Origin: Fibrobacter sp.
Lineage (GTDB): Bacteria > Fibrobacterota > Chitinivibrionia > Chitinivibrionales > Chitinispirillaceae
Direction: 5' to 3'
NCBI GenBank assembly: GCA_012513915.1
Contig: JAAZBG010000193.1
Span: 1-37,820, forward strand
Length of the DNA stretch: 37,820 nt
Each line of letters opens with the position of its first letter. The first letter of the stretch is position 1. The position numbers and the translations under genes are program-made. The notes beneath the pieces were generated by a model. It was not told the DNA's origin, ran no database searches, and saw nothing but the letters and a program-made list of their open reading frames with translations. Positions 25,917-34,336 of the stretch are shown here, piece after piece.

Positions 25917-26897
25917 TCAATTACCTTTCGGTCGCATATTTTTTGGCCACACAGCTTCTTTTTCTACCGCTGAAAGCGCTGTTGTAATTGAGTTTGCAAT
26001 CGCACGTGATGTTGAACCACCATGAGCTTTCAGCACGGTGCCCTTAATCCCAAGAAATGGCACTGCACCGTAACTTTCAGGATCAATAACCGAAATATGA
26101 TCTCTGAATTTTTTCAGCAGAGTGGCATCCTTTGCAAGTACCGATTCTGCAAGAATATAAAAGGTTTCAAATGACTTGAGAAGAGCATTTCCAACAAATC
26201 CATCACAGACAACAATATCAGCATACCCTTTGAGTACACCATTGCCTTCAATATAACCGATATAGCTATTGTACTTTTCTTTAAGAATCTCATTGGCACT
26301 AATAATTGTTTTAGTCCCCTTTGATGGTTCTGTGCCAACATTCAGCAGTGCAACAGAGACATCGGACCGGCCCAGATACTTGCTAAGATACGCAAATCCA
26401 AGATCTGCAAACGAAACAAGATGCTCCGTTCTGCACTCAAGATTCGCACCAACATCAAGCATCAATACAGGCTTTTGCCTGGCAGTAGGTAAAAATGCAG
26501 CAAGAACCGGCCGCAAAGCACCATCTGTGTGCCCTAAAATAAAATGCGCCGCCCCTAATAAAATTGCCGTATCGCCGGCACTAATTGATGCATCAACGAT
26601 GCCATACTTTTGAAGTGTGATTGAACGAATTATTGAAGAGTCAGCGCGTTGTTTCCAGGCACTTGATCGTTTATCATCAGGTGAGATTCTCTCAGAACAG
26701 TGAACAATTTCACAATTCTTTAAGAGGTCTCTACCCCCCGAATTGACAATTATTTGTTCAATTCTATCTTTATTACCACAAAGATAGGGCACAAATGGAA
26801 TTAATGATCCTGCTTTAGCTTCCAGTATTCCGGAAATAACTACTTCAGGACCAAAATCACCACCCTCCACATCAATCGCAAGACGTATTGTATCCAT
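25917..26897 (-). CDS. plsX: Phosphate acyltransferase PlsX
   Basis: Makes acyl-phosphate from acyl-ACP for phospholipid synthesis. IRLAIDVEGGDFGPEVVISG replaces the usual D-x-MGGD motif with DVEGGD; ALLNVGTEPSKG, GYIEGNGVLKGYADIVVCDGFVGNALLKS and APFLG-like VPFLGIKGTVLKAHGGS are family landmarks. Length 326 is typical. It lies between rpmF and fabH in the conserved order. Confidence 0.95.
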   Translation of the reverse strand: MDTIRLAIDVEGGDFGPEVVISGILEAKAGSLIPFVPYLCGNKDRIEQIIVNSGGRDLLKNCEIVHCSERISPDDKRSSAWKQRADSSIIRSITLQKYGIVDASISAGDTAILLGAAHFILGHTDGALRPVLAAFLPTARQKPVLMLDVGANLECRTEHLVSFADLGFAYLSKYLGRSDVSVALLNVGTEPSKGTKTIISANEILKEKYNSYIGYIEGNGVLKGYADIVVCDGFVGNALLKSFETFYILAESVLAKDATLLKKFRDHISVIDPESYGAVPFLGIKGTVLKAHGGSTSRAIANSITTALSAVEKEAVWPKNMRPKGN

Positions 26898-26957
26898 GTG
26901 GTATCTATTGTTGCACCAGAATAGATTTGTAGGAATTAATATGTCGGCCCACCACTA

Positions 26958-27137
26958 TTATTCTTCAGGCTGAACAACTTCCATACCTGCATAATATCCG
27001 CAGTTATTGCAGACACGGTGTGCAGTTTTAGGTTGTTTACAATGAGAACAAAGAACTGCCTTCACCGGTTTTAACGCAAGATGACTTCTACGACGATCAC
27101 GACGCTGAGGCGACGTTTTCTTTTTTGGAACTGCCAT
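26958..27137 (-). CDS. rpmF: 50S ribosomal protein L32
   Basis: A 59-residue protein reading MAVPKKKTSPQRRDRRRSH at its N terminus, the L32 signature. Two Cys pairs (CSHC near 30-33 and CNNC near 43-46) form the zinc ribbon. AGGAGG precedes the ATG. It sits between yceD and plsX, the standard arrangement. Confidence 0.97.
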   Translation of the reverse strand: MAVPKKKTSPQRRDRRRSHLALKPVKAVLCSHCKQPKTAHRVCNNCGYYAGMEVVQPEE

Positions 27138-27150
27138 GAATCCTCCTTAA

Positions 27151-27678
27151 CTATGTATTACTTTTTAATTTTTTCAAAGCTTCCCATCGTGGATCAATCT
27201 CTTTCTCTTCAGGTGTACTCCTTTTGGGAGCACCATCAAAATCCACGATAATATCCTTATCTTTAATTTCAACACCCTTACAACTCTCTCTGCAAAGAGG
27301 CATAATCGGTGTCTCAATCATTATTTCATCAAAGAGAGCTGCGCTCAAATCGATTTCATCATTTAGTGCGCTGTCAAAATAAAAATCAACCAGTTCATCA
27401 TCACTGGCTTTCCCATCACGCCCCGGAGCGTCCTTAACAGTAACTTCAAGCTCCCCGCTGATCAGAGCATTGTAATCCTCAAGGCACCGGGAACACTGCA
27501 AAACAAACATACCTCTGTAGCATATATGTACAAAGATATCTGCCCCGAGCCGATTAATATCACCCTCACAATGCATTGTACCGCAAAGTGGTGGAAGATC
27601 ACCTTTCACAGAACCCAGATCGCATTCTAATGAAAATTCAGAATGGCCTTCAGGAATATCCCGCATCTTCAAAATCAT
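27151..27678 (-). CDS. yceD: YceD/DUF177 family protein
   Basis: The 175-residue protein has the DUF177 core: a beta-rich N-terminal part, LQCSRCLEDYNALISGELEV (Cys62, Cys65), and IETPIMPLCRESCKG (Cys129, Cys133), four Cys that could bind metal. It ends with IDPRWEALKKLK, the usual tail. The family is linked to 23S rRNA accumulation and is almost always next to rpmF, as here. An internal ATG at 27666 is an alternative start. First gene of the operon. Confidence 0.9.
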   Translation of the reverse strand: MILKMRDIPEGHSEFSLECDLGSVKGDLPPLCGTMHCEGDINRLGADIFVHICYRGMFVLQCSRCLEDYNALISGELEVTVKDAPGRDGKASDDELVDFYFDSALNDEIDLSAALFDEIMIETPIMPLCRESCKGVEIKDKDIIVDFDGAPKRSTPEEKEIDPRWEALKKLKSNT

Positions 27679-27734
27679 ACAGCAAACATCCTGAAAAGGT
27701 TACCGGAGATAAAACTCCAAAGTTAAAGTTCTAC

Positions 27735-27763
27735 AAAATAACTAAAAAACATGCCGGTATCAA
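27735..27763 (-). promoter_or_regulatory. Promoter of the yceD-rpmF-fab operon
   Basis: On the minus strand TTGATA (27763-27758) and TATTTT (27740-27735) are spaced by 17 bases, about 50 bases before the yceD ATG. No FapR- or FadR-like operator was recognised. Confidence 0.45.
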
Positions 27764-27785
27764 GCACGCTCTTTGTTATTATTAA

Positions 27786-27812
27786 AAAAATGGTACTTCT
27801 GCAGAGAAGTAC
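27786..27812 (-). terminator. Intrinsic terminator of the transporter/coiled-coil unit
   Basis: GTACTTCT (27793-27800) and AGAAGTAC (27805-27812) form an 8-bp perfect stem, followed on the minus strand by CC, A and a run of seven T. It lies directly after the stop of the gene at 27819. Confidence 0.85.
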
Positions 27813-27818
27813 ACTCTG

Positions 27819-28472
27819 TCATCTGCCAAGCATTGCACCGGCTTTATTAAACTTATCAAGCGCTTCCTTTGCCCTGAGACGAAACAGTTTTTCACGTTGC
27901 GCCTCCTGTACAGAGTCTTCTGAGACATAGTAATTTTTATAACTGTATACAGCTTCAGAGAGTTTTTTAAAAGCATCCTTAACAAGAGCATACTGCTCAG
28001 GAAGATATGTTTTTACGGAATCCATTTTATCATACTGCGCCGAGAGTTCATCAACTTTACGTTTGGTTTCAGCAGCACGCCCCGAAAGTGTTTCATAATC
28101 CTCTGACTTATTCTGCAGGTTGACAGTGAGCATCTGGTTGGTCAGATTCACAGCATTTGCAATAAGCAGGACAAGTTTTGACGTATAACTTGATAACACC
28201 CGGTTTTGCATCACAAGAACTTCAGCATCTTTTCGGTACGCTTCCTCCTCGGCCTTGCGCTTCTCTTCTATTCGTGTCAGTTCTATTGACCGCTTGATTT
28301 CCAGATCCTGATTCACATAACGGGTGATCATCCAGACTGTTCCGGAAAGCATTAATGTAGCAAGAAAATACGAAAAACTGATTCTGAATGGCCCATGAGC
28401 ATTGATTGCAATTAAAAACGCCAGTATTGTTATACCACAAGCTATAGCCAGTAGCAGTACTTCAGTTGTCAT
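27819..28472 (-). CDS. Unrecognised two-helix membrane protein with long coiled coil
   Basis: 217 residues from the ATG at 28472, which has AGGA about 8 bases upstream and overlaps the CNNM-family gene by 11 bases. Two membrane helices (about 4-23 and 31-51) are followed by a long charged coiled coil (about 55-115, IELTRIEEKRKAEEEAYRKDAEV) and a further helical region to the C terminus (LFRLRAKEALDKFNKAGAMLG). No enzyme motif or known domain is recognised. The coupling to a CorC/CNNM-type transporter suggests a partner or membrane-organising role, but this is inference. Confidence 0.7.
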   Translation of the reverse strand: MTTEVLLLAIACGITILAFLIAINAHGPFRISFSYFLATLMLSGTVWMITRYVNQDLEIKRSIELTRIEEKRKAEEEAYRKDAEVLVMQNRVLSSYTSKLVLLIANAVNLTNQMLTVNLQNKSEDYETLSGRAAETKRKVDELSAQYDKMDSVKTYLPEQYALVKDAFKKLSEAVYSYKNYYVSEDSVQEAQREKLFRLRAKEALDKFNKAGAMLGR

Positions 28473-29694
28473 CGTTCCCATCCTTTTGAATAAGTACCCG
28501 ATCAATTCTTGTCGGCCCGGCAGATATAATATAGAACTTACTATCACCAACTGCAAATGTCTCACCTGTTTTTGGTATCCGACCCAGATAATTTGTCAAT
28601 ACGCCATTTACGGTTCGCCACTGCCCCTGCTCCTGCTGTAATACCCCAGGTAATAAAGTACTCAATACAGAACAATCATCAGAGCCATTCAGCACAACGC
28701 CAACCGATTGCGTATGGCTTTTTACCGGTTCTGAAAAAAGGTGCATAAACATGGAATCTATTGCACGTTGCGTACTAAACAAACCGCTGAAATCACCATA
28801 CTCATCAAGCAGACAGGCATCCGGACTACCACAACTGAAAAGGAAACTGACAAGCTCCGCAACCTCGGACGATTCAGGTGCCCAAACCGGTTCCTCACAA
28901 TATTTCACAATCTGGTCTGATTGCTGTGCTGAGAAAATAGTTGGTAACCGAATCACCCCCCGCACATGAGACCTGTTACCGTCCTCCCTGACAATCGCAA
29001 CGGTATCACCACTCTGTGCCATCAATTCCAGTGTATCAGCAACGGTCTGTGTTTCATCAAAAACCGGAACTTTGGATCGGTGTATCATGTACTTACGGGC
29101 AGGCTCAGGTCCACGCTCGAGAATTCTCTCAATAAAACCGGCCTCATCCTGTGTAATCGCTCCATCCCTGTACGATTTTGCAACTGCAGATCGCAATTCG
29201 TTTACTGTTACAAACGGATCCGGTTCCCTGAAATAAATACGGAATCTATTAATAAAGAATGAATTAACATTTTGAATTAGCGACAATACAGGTGTAGTTA
29301 TTCGTATTAGAGTCTGTAACGGTATGGCTACAATACGTGCAAGGATTTCATTATGTTTTAAGGCAAGTGTCTTTGGAATAATCTCGCCGAACAGTACTAT
29401 TCCACCAGTTGCAACAAATAATGTTACAATCTCAGATTCAAAGTTAAGAAACTTACTAAGCAGCGTATGAATTAAGCCTGTTAAACTGATATTTACAAAT
29501 ACATTGCCCAGCAGAATAAAAAGTAGCGTTTTCTGACCATTTTGCAAAAGCCAGAATATTCGCCGATAGTTTTTATCGGAATGTTTCTGAAAAAGGGAGA
29601 TACGTTCCCTGGGAATCGAAAACAGAGCAGTTTCAGACGCGGAAAAAAAAGCTGACGTACAAAGAGCTAAAACGGTCAATACAATAATAATCAA
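28462..29694 (-). CDS. CNNM/CorC (HlyC/CorC) family membrane protein
   Basis: A DUF21/CNNM membrane domain occupies about 1-170: LCTSAFFSASETALFSIPRERI, TLLFILLGNVFVNISLTGLIHTLL and IVLFGEIIPKTLALKHNEILA (GEIIPK is characteristic). A CBS-pair region follows (about 190-310), then a CorC/HlyC-type domain near the C terminus (about 330-405, NGVLTNYLGRIPKTGETFAVGDSKFYI). Relatives take part in Mg2+/Co2+ transport or resistance. GGNG-type catalytic motifs are absent, so it is not an enzyme. It is upstream of, and coupled to, a coiled-coil membrane protein. Confidence 0.9.
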   Translation of the reverse strand: MIIIVLTVLALCTSAFFSASETALFSIPRERISLFQKHSDKNYRRIFWLLQNGQKTLLFILLGNVFVNISLTGLIHTLLSKFLNFESEIVTLFVATGGIVLFGEIIPKTLALKHNEILARIVAIPLQTLIRITTPVLSLIQNVNSFFINRFRIYFREPDPFVTVNELRSAVAKSYRDGAITQDEAGFIERILERGPEPARKYMIHRSKVPVFDETQTVADTLELMAQSGDTVAIVREDGNRSHVRGVIRLPTIFSAQQSDQIVKYCEEPVWAPESSEVAELVSFLFSCGSPDACLLDEYGDFSGLFSTQRAIDSMFMHLFSEPVKSHTQSVGVVLNGSDDCSVLSTLLPGVLQQEQGQWRTVNGVLTNYLGRIPKTGETFAVGDSKFYIISAGPTRIDRVLIQKDGNDDN

Positions 29695-29755
29695 TGCAGC
29701 CCCTGATTATAACGTGCATATATGCAGAGCTTAAACAAACTCTGCACACTAATAG

Positions 29756-30211
29756 TTAGAATGGAAGATCATCCTCAACAACACCTGATGATCCTGACGG
29801 GCCGGACGGCATATCATATGATGGAAAACTCTGGGAATACTCTGGATCAGGTGCACCACCCCCACCCTGACTACTCTGATTGCCACCACCAATAAACTGT
29901 AATGTATTTGCAACGATTTCCGTCTTGTAACGTTTTACATTATCCTTATCATCCCATGAACGGGTTGTAATTCTTCCTTCAATATAAACGGAACGCCCTT
30001 TTTTCAAATACTGATTACAGAGCTCAGCAAGCTTTCCCCAGGCAACAACATTGTGCCACTCAGTACGTTCCTGCTTCTGACCACTCTTATCTGCAAATCG
30101 TTCAGTGGTAGCAAGCGTAAACGTTGCAACCGGCTGCCCACCAGGTGTATACTTGAACTCCGGATCTCTTCCAAGATTACCAATCAGAATCGCTTTGTTT
30201 ACAGATGCCAT
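29756..30211 (-). CDS. ssb: Single-stranded DNA-binding protein
   Basis: The OB-fold domain spans about 1-105 (NKAILIGNLGRDPEFKYTPGGQPVATFTLATTERF, WHNVVAWGKLAELCNQYLKKGRSVYIEGRI). A Gly/Ser/Pro-rich linker ends in the acidic tip EDDLPF that recruits replication and repair proteins. 151 residues, normal length. AGGAGG precedes the ATG. The 62-base gap to the transporter gene contains no terminator that I can see. Confidence 0.97.
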   Translation of the reverse strand: MASVNKAILIGNLGRDPEFKYTPGGQPVATFTLATTERFADKSGQKQERTEWHNVVAWGKLAELCNQYLKKGRSVYIEGRITTRSWDDKDNVKRYKTEIVANTLQFIGGGNQSSQGGGGAPDPEYSQSFPSYDMPSGPSGSSGVVEDDLPF

Positions 30212-30361
30212 AAAATCCTCCTGCTTAATGTTTTAGAAAAAATAGATCCACTCTGATGCCACAAGCGGAAACCTACAACGCAACACCAGAAATACCAGTT
30301 GGAAATCTACAAAACGGGGTCAATGTGATACAAGCATTTTGTCGTGAAACGTATAGTGATG

Positions 30362-30880
30362 CTAATTTGTGTCCAGGGATGAATTTGTCTGCGGAGTTTT
30401 TACTTTAAGTGCCGGCTTCAATAACTTCCACATTCTTACTCTAAGTGTCGTTGCTGAAATTTTTGAGCTTTCGTAATACCAGTCCTGGTCAAAACTCCAG
30501 CCATTCATCGGCGTAAAAAGGATCTGACCTTTTTTCCCGGTAATCGACATTGCCGTTTCAACATTACGTATAATCAATTCACCGTTAAATGAATTCGACA
30601 TAACAGAATCAGCCCAGGCAATTGTGGCATCATAGAAGTCCGCTGCCATTTTTTTCTCGGTCGGACTACAATATACTACATAGAAGTCTGGGCATTTTTT
30701 AAAGATGAAGTCGATTTCATACATGGCGCGAAGCTTTTCACTGTCGAAACCTGAATATCTGACAACCGGTGTAGACATCAGCTCTGCTTTTTCTGAGCCA
30801 AAAAGATTTGAACAGGCAACAAGAATCAGGCCAACAACCAGAAGTTTACAATTACGATGCCTCTTGATCCGAAACCTCAA
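30362..30880 (-). CDS. Exported protein of unknown function
   Basis: 172 residues starting at TTG (30880) behind a GGGGGA Shine-Dalgarno-like run; no in-frame ATG precedes the signal peptide. A basic N terminus (RFRIKRHRNCK) and a hydrophobic stretch (about 12-24, LLVVGLILVACSNLFG) form a signal peptide or, with VACS, a lipobox. The mature part is a mixed alpha/beta domain (DFYVVYCSPTEKKMAADFYDATIAWADSVMSNSF, GQILFTPMNGWSFDQDWYYESSKISATTLRVRMW). I recognise no family. It is 150 bases upstream of ssb on the same strand and may be unrelated functionally. Confidence 0.6.
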   Translation of the reverse strand: MRFRIKRHRNCKLLVVGLILVACSNLFGSEKAELMSTPVVRYSGFDSEKLRAMYEIDFIFKKCPDFYVVYCSPTEKKMAADFYDATIAWADSVMSNSFNGELIIRNVETAMSITGKKGQILFTPMNGWSFDQDWYYESSKISATTLRVRMWKLLKPALKVKTPQTNSSLDTN

Positions 30881-31455
30881 TCCATCCCCCGGTCAACAAT
30901 AAAACATATTATAATATCAACTCTCCACAAGCTGAGCAGTGAGGACTTCTAACCGGTAAATCATGCAGACCACATGTAATTACGATATCTGACATCACAC
31001 AAGCCACAGTTGTAAAAAATAACACATTTCAGATATATATCTCAGGTTGCTGCAAACCTTCAAGTAAATATAATCAATGTAATTATATCATACTTTAATA
31101 GATTATGTCGAAATTGTTTCAAAGTTCCAATTTAATTTCCCGTTATTCCTTACACGCTTATACTTTATATTTTTAAACCCGGATTGTCCACCAGGAATTA
31201 AAGAATCCCCCCTTTATCCCCCTTACTAAGAGGGGCGCCCCGGCGGGGGATTTTTTCCAACTGGCATTTGGATTGCCACATTCTTCATTATCCGTTATGC
31301 CAGAGCTACAAGGGCACTGGCTACGTGCGATTTGACATGCGAGGCGCGGAAATTCAGAATTGTGATAGGTATCCGGTTGTCTGGTAATTTATTTTTCTAC
31401 CGTTGTTTATTCAGGTTTTTAGTTATACAATTACAAATTTTTATGGACAGGTTCT
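30881..31455. other. Long intergenic region with GC-rich palindrome
   Basis: 575 bases without a recognisable gene. At about 31206-31252 there is a C-run/G-run palindromic element (CCCCC, CCCCC, AAGAGGGG, CGGGGGA) followed by six T on the plus strand, which looks like a mobile intergenic repeat or terminator-like element. At 31262-31277 there is a weak -24/-12-like sequence. No tRNA or ncRNA is seen. Confidence 0.5.
31206..31258. repeat. GC-rich palindromic element with T-run
   Basis: Two C-runs are followed by two G-runs able to pair with them, then TTTTTT. It resembles common intergenic CCCCCTT...AAGGGGG elements and could act as a terminator for plus-strand read-through. Copy number elsewhere is unknown. 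Confidence 0.45.
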
Positions 31456-32217
31456 ATGAATTATCAACGTGAACTTGATTGTGCTCTTGCCGCTGCCAGA
31501 ATTGCGGCATCAATTCAAAAAGATAAACGGTATCTGCTGACATCAATCGAAATAAAAAGTGATAAATCACCCGTGACAGCAATCGACAAAGAGTGCGAGC
31601 AGACGGTAAGAAAACACCTGCTTGGGGCGTTTCCCGACGACAGTTTCCTTGGTGAGGAAACCGGTGAACATACGGGCTCCTCTAACAGACGCTGGGTGGT
31701 TGATCCTCTTGATGGAACACGGCCGTATATCCGGGATATTCCTACCTACAGCGTACTTATATCACTTGAGGAAGACGGAATTCCTGTGGTTGGGGTGATC
31801 TATCTGCCATCACTTGATATCTGCTGCTATGCGACAAAAAGCAGCGGTGCATTCTGTAATGGAAAACCGATCAGTGTGTCAGATACGCCCACCGATGGAA
31901 GAGTGATCGGCAGTGCACTTGGATTTCGCGAGCTTTGTGATACCACTGAGGGTAAACAGCTTTTTGAATGCATGAAATCATGGGATTACAGTTACGGATT
32001 CATGGATGCCTACTCCTATGTCTGCGTTGCGAGCGGAAAACTTGACTGCACGGTCAACCTTCTTGACAAACCGTGGGACTGCTCAGCAGCGGCATGTATA
32101 ATCACCGAAGCCGGTGGTACCTACTCAGATGTGCAGGGAAATAAATCTGTGTACAATGGCTCCATTGTTTTTTCAAACGGCAGACTGCATGATTCAGTAC
32201 TCCGGTTTTTTAAGTGA
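31456..32217 (+). CDS. Inositol-monophosphatase-family phosphatase
   Basis: Mg2+-dependent sugar/histidinol/inositol phosphatase. Ligands are visible in order: GEETGE (66-71), DPLDGT (83-88) and PWDCSAA near 205-211, with SDKSPVTAIDK (35-45) as the family N-terminal motif. The metal site is complete, so activity is likely. Family members include SuhB, HisN (histidinol-phosphatase) and CysQ; sequence features alone do not separate them, although the GTRPYIRDIPTYSV loop resembles HisN-type enzymes. 253 residues, normal. Confidence 0.9.
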   Translation: MNYQRELDCALAAARIAASIQKDKRYLLTSIEIKSDKSPVTAIDKECEQTVRKHLLGAFPDDSFLGEETGEHTGSSNRRWVVDPLDGTRPYIRDIPTYSVLISLEEDGIPVVGVIYLPSLDICCYATKSSGAFCNGKPISVSDTPTDGRVIGSALGFRELCDTTEGKQLFECMKSWDYSYGFMDAYSYVCVASGKLDCTVNLLDKPWDCSAAACIITEAGGTYSDVQGNKSVYNGSIVFSNGRLHDSVLRFFK

Positions 32218-32332
32218 AAACACAGCAGACAGTTCAAGGTTGCATGATATGGAATTTTTTATCAGTGCACGTTAAACACAGCCATTTCAGCACTTCGCTC
32301 TCCGGGCGCCTTATATGATTTTATTTAGGTTA

Positions 32333-32355
32333 CCCCGAATCCGGGGATTATTTTA
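32333..32355 (+). terminator. Likely terminator after the phosphatase gene, or trpS leader attenuator
   Basis: CCCCG (32333-32337) pairs with CGGGG (32342-32346), and ATTATTTTATT follows. It lies 115 bases after the phosphatase stop and about 50 bases before trpS. No T-box consensus or Trp-codon leader peptide is evident, so plain termination is more likely. Confidence 0.55.
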
Positions 32356-32409
32356 TTAAGTTGTACAATAAGCATTACATAGTGGAATTTCTGTTTAAGG
32401 AGAATGAGT

Positions 32410-33372
32410 ATGCGCATATTTTCCGGCATTAAACCGTCTGGAATGATTCATATCGGCAATTACCTTGGGATGATCCGGCCAATGGTTGAGTCACAGCGTC
32501 GTGGAGATCTGTTCTGTTTCATTGCAAACATGCACAGCCTGACAACACTGTCTGATGCCAACATGATGCGTCAATATACCAATGATGCACTGCTGGATCT
32601 TCTGGCACTTGGTATCGATCCGGAGAAATCAACATTATGGATACAATCCGATGTCCCGGAAGTGGCAGAATTGACATGGTATCTAAACAATGTCACTACT
32701 GTCGGACTTCTTGAACGATGCCATGCATACAAAGATGCGATTGCTAAAGGCCTGGCACCAAACAATGGGCTTTTTTCCTACCCTGTCCTTATGGCTGCAG
32801 ATATTCTCCTGTATCAATCTGACAGAGTTCCTGTTGGTAAAGACCAGAAACAGCATGTGGAGGTCGCACGGGATATTGCGATCCGTTTCAACAACACCTA
32901 TGGAAATGCCTTTACAATTCCGGAAGAGGAGATTGCTGACGAAATAGCGGTGATCCCCGGTATTGACGGACAGAAAATGTCAAAATCATATAATAACTAT
33001 ATCGAAATATTTGGTGCAGAAAAACCTATAAAGAAGAAAATTATGTCGATACTCACCGATGCCACCCCTGTCGAAGCTCCTAAAGATCCTGATACCAGTA
33101 TTATTTATGCTATTTATAAACTGTTTGGTACCCAGGAGCAGTCCACTGCCCTCGCCGACAGATTCCGTGCCGGTGGAATGGGATATGGTGATGCAAAAAA
33201 GCAGTTGTTCGAACTTCTGTGGGAGTATTTCCAGCCATTCAGAGCAAAGCGTGAAGAACTCGTAGCAAATATGGATTACGTTGCCTCACTACGTAAATCG
33301 GGTGCGGAAAAGGCGCGTCAGGTGGCATCACAGACAATTGACAGTGTAAGAAAACTTGTTGGTGTGCTCTGA
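32410..33372 (+). CDS. trpS: Tryptophan-tRNA ligase
   Basis: Class I aminoacyl-tRNA synthetase charging tRNA-Trp. PSGMIHIGNYLGMI carries the HIGH-type motif (HIGN), GQKMSKSYNNYI the KMSKS motif, and SYPVLMAADILLYQSDRVPVGKDQKQHVE is the family core. AAGGAG (32397-32402) is 7 bases before the ATG at 32410 and only 1 base before an in-frame ATG at 32404, so I prefer 32410. 320 residues, normal. Confidence 0.97.
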   Translation: MRIFSGIKPSGMIHIGNYLGMIRPMVESQRRGDLFCFIANMHSLTTLSDANMMRQYTNDALLDLLALGIDPEKSTLWIQSDVPEVAELTWYLNNVTTVGLLERCHAYKDAIAKGLAPNNGLFSYPVLMAADILLYQSDRVPVGKDQKQHVEVARDIAIRFNNTYGNAFTIPEEEIADEIAVIPGIDGQKMSKSYNNYIEIFGAEKPIKKKIMSILTDATPVEAPKDPDTSIIYAIYKLFGTQEQSTALADRFRAGGMGYGDAKKQLFELLWEYFQPFRAKREELVANMDYVASLRKSGAEKARQVASQTIDSVRKLVGVL

Positions 33373-33383
33373 TCGATTTTCGC

Positions 33384-33452
33384 GGGGGTGGGCAATCTGC
33401 CACGCCCCCTCCCGCGTTCAAAGCAACGCGTCCTCCCCCTCAGGCGGGAGGC
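33384..33452. repeat. Nested GC-rich palindromic element after trpS
   Basis: CCTCCCGC pairs with GGCGGGAGG across a second stem CGCGTT/AACGCG. It starts 12 bases after the trpS stop and could terminate transcription or be a REP-like element. The rest of the region to 33689 holds nothing I recognise. Confidence 0.5.
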
Positions 33453-33689
33453 ATATTTGTTTTGAAATCAAAATGATACATCTCTCCTACAGAAGACGCA
33501 TCGGAATGGTCGAGAGACCAGGTGATCCAGATGCTTTGAGCTGGGGGCGTCTTATGCCTGGCACAGTGTTCTAATCGTCTTAACAATGCAATATACGCAC
33601 TCCAACACCTCAGCTCAGCAATAATCAGCAGTAGTCCGGTATGATGCGCCTGTAAAATTTAAGGACTCCGACCTGTGGTATGATTTCTA

Positions 33690-33718
33690 TCGTAATTACT
33701 CACTAAATCAGGTATAAT
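33690..33718 (+). promoter_or_regulatory. Candidate promoter for the pseudopilin-like gene
   Basis: A consensus TATAAT at 33713-33718 is preceded at 17 bases by TCGTAA, a poor -35. A start near 33725 would leave a leader of about 24 bases with CGGAGA before the ATG. Confidence 0.35.
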
Positions 33719-33748
33719 ACATAAGACACTATCATACGGAGACACACT

Positions 33749-34171
33749 ATGTCTGGATACATGAAGATTTTGATAGTTTGCGGTATCATCTTTCTGGCAG
33801 TGAAATTTCATCAGCAGTTTATCAATTATCTTGTATCATCGTCTGATCTGACAAAAAGGATTATGACAAAATATGAAATTGATCAGCTCGAACATCAGAT
33901 ATTCCTTGACTTCACAGCAAATAATCTCCCGATTCCATCAAAAAACGAATTCCAATGGCGCGATTATGTCAGAGAAAAAAATAAAAACAAAAAGAATGTC
34001 TCCCGGGATCCATCCATCGATTTGTGGGGTATACCCTACCAGATCAGACCATCATCATCAGTTTCGCTCGACCTGCCAGCGGGCCTTATGATACGGAGTG
34101 CCGGGCCTGATACTACTTTTTACAGTGATGATGATCTTTATACGGTCTGCAAAGGTACAATCGGCAGGTAG
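33749..34171 (+). CDS. Small membrane-anchored protein resembling the C-terminal part of GspG-type pseudopilins
   Basis: 140 residues with one N-terminal hydrophobic helix (about 5-27, ILIVCGIIFLAVKF). The C-terminal part SIDLWGIPYQI...GLMIRSAGPDTTFYSDDDLYTV matches the type II secretion major pseudopilin pattern (DPWGxPY ... SxGPDxxxxTxDD), including the Ca-binding Asp cluster. The class-III prepilin signal (G/FTLxE) is absent, so it is unlikely to be processed as a pilin. It is a single gene between trpS and ssrA. CGGAGA precedes the start. Confidence 0.55.
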   Translation: MSGYMKILIVCGIIFLAVKFHQQFINYLVSSSDLTKRIMTKYEIDQLEHQIFLDFTANNLPIPSKNEFQWRDYVREKNKNKKNVSRDPSIDLWGIPYQIRPSSSVSLDLPAGLMIRSAGPDTTFYSDDDLYTVCKGTIGR

Positions 34172-34260
34172 CTGCGATCACCGGGTGTATTTTTCAATTG
34201 TGACGAGATGATGATCAGATAGAAGCCGGTTAGCTTAATTGCACATTGCGCATAACAAGT

Positions 34261-34290
34261 TTGCACTTTTAGATCTGGTGGATGTATATT
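34261..34290 (+). promoter_or_regulatory. Promoter of ssrA
   Basis: TTGCAC (34261-34266) and TATATT (34285-34290) are spaced by 18 bases. Transcription would begin near 34297, about 40 bases before the mature 5-prime end, consistent with RNase P processing. A perfect 8-bp hairpin (34300-34307 with 34311-34318, loop TTG) lies in the leader. Confidence 0.55.
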
Positions 34291-34336
34291 CAGGCCAGAC
34301 AGGTTATTTGATAACCTGACAGTTCTTTTAAATTTT

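Noticed and set aside
31262-31277. Third -24/-12-like element (TGGCATTTGGATTGCC)
   Set aside because: It misses two consensus positions, sits about 170 bases before the phosphatase start and coincides with a TGGCA/TGCCA palindrome beside a GC-rich repeat, so chance is likely.
32218-32403. T-box leader for trpS
   Set aside because: No T-box sequence, specifier loop or matching antiterminator could be found; only a short GC hairpin with a weak T-run.
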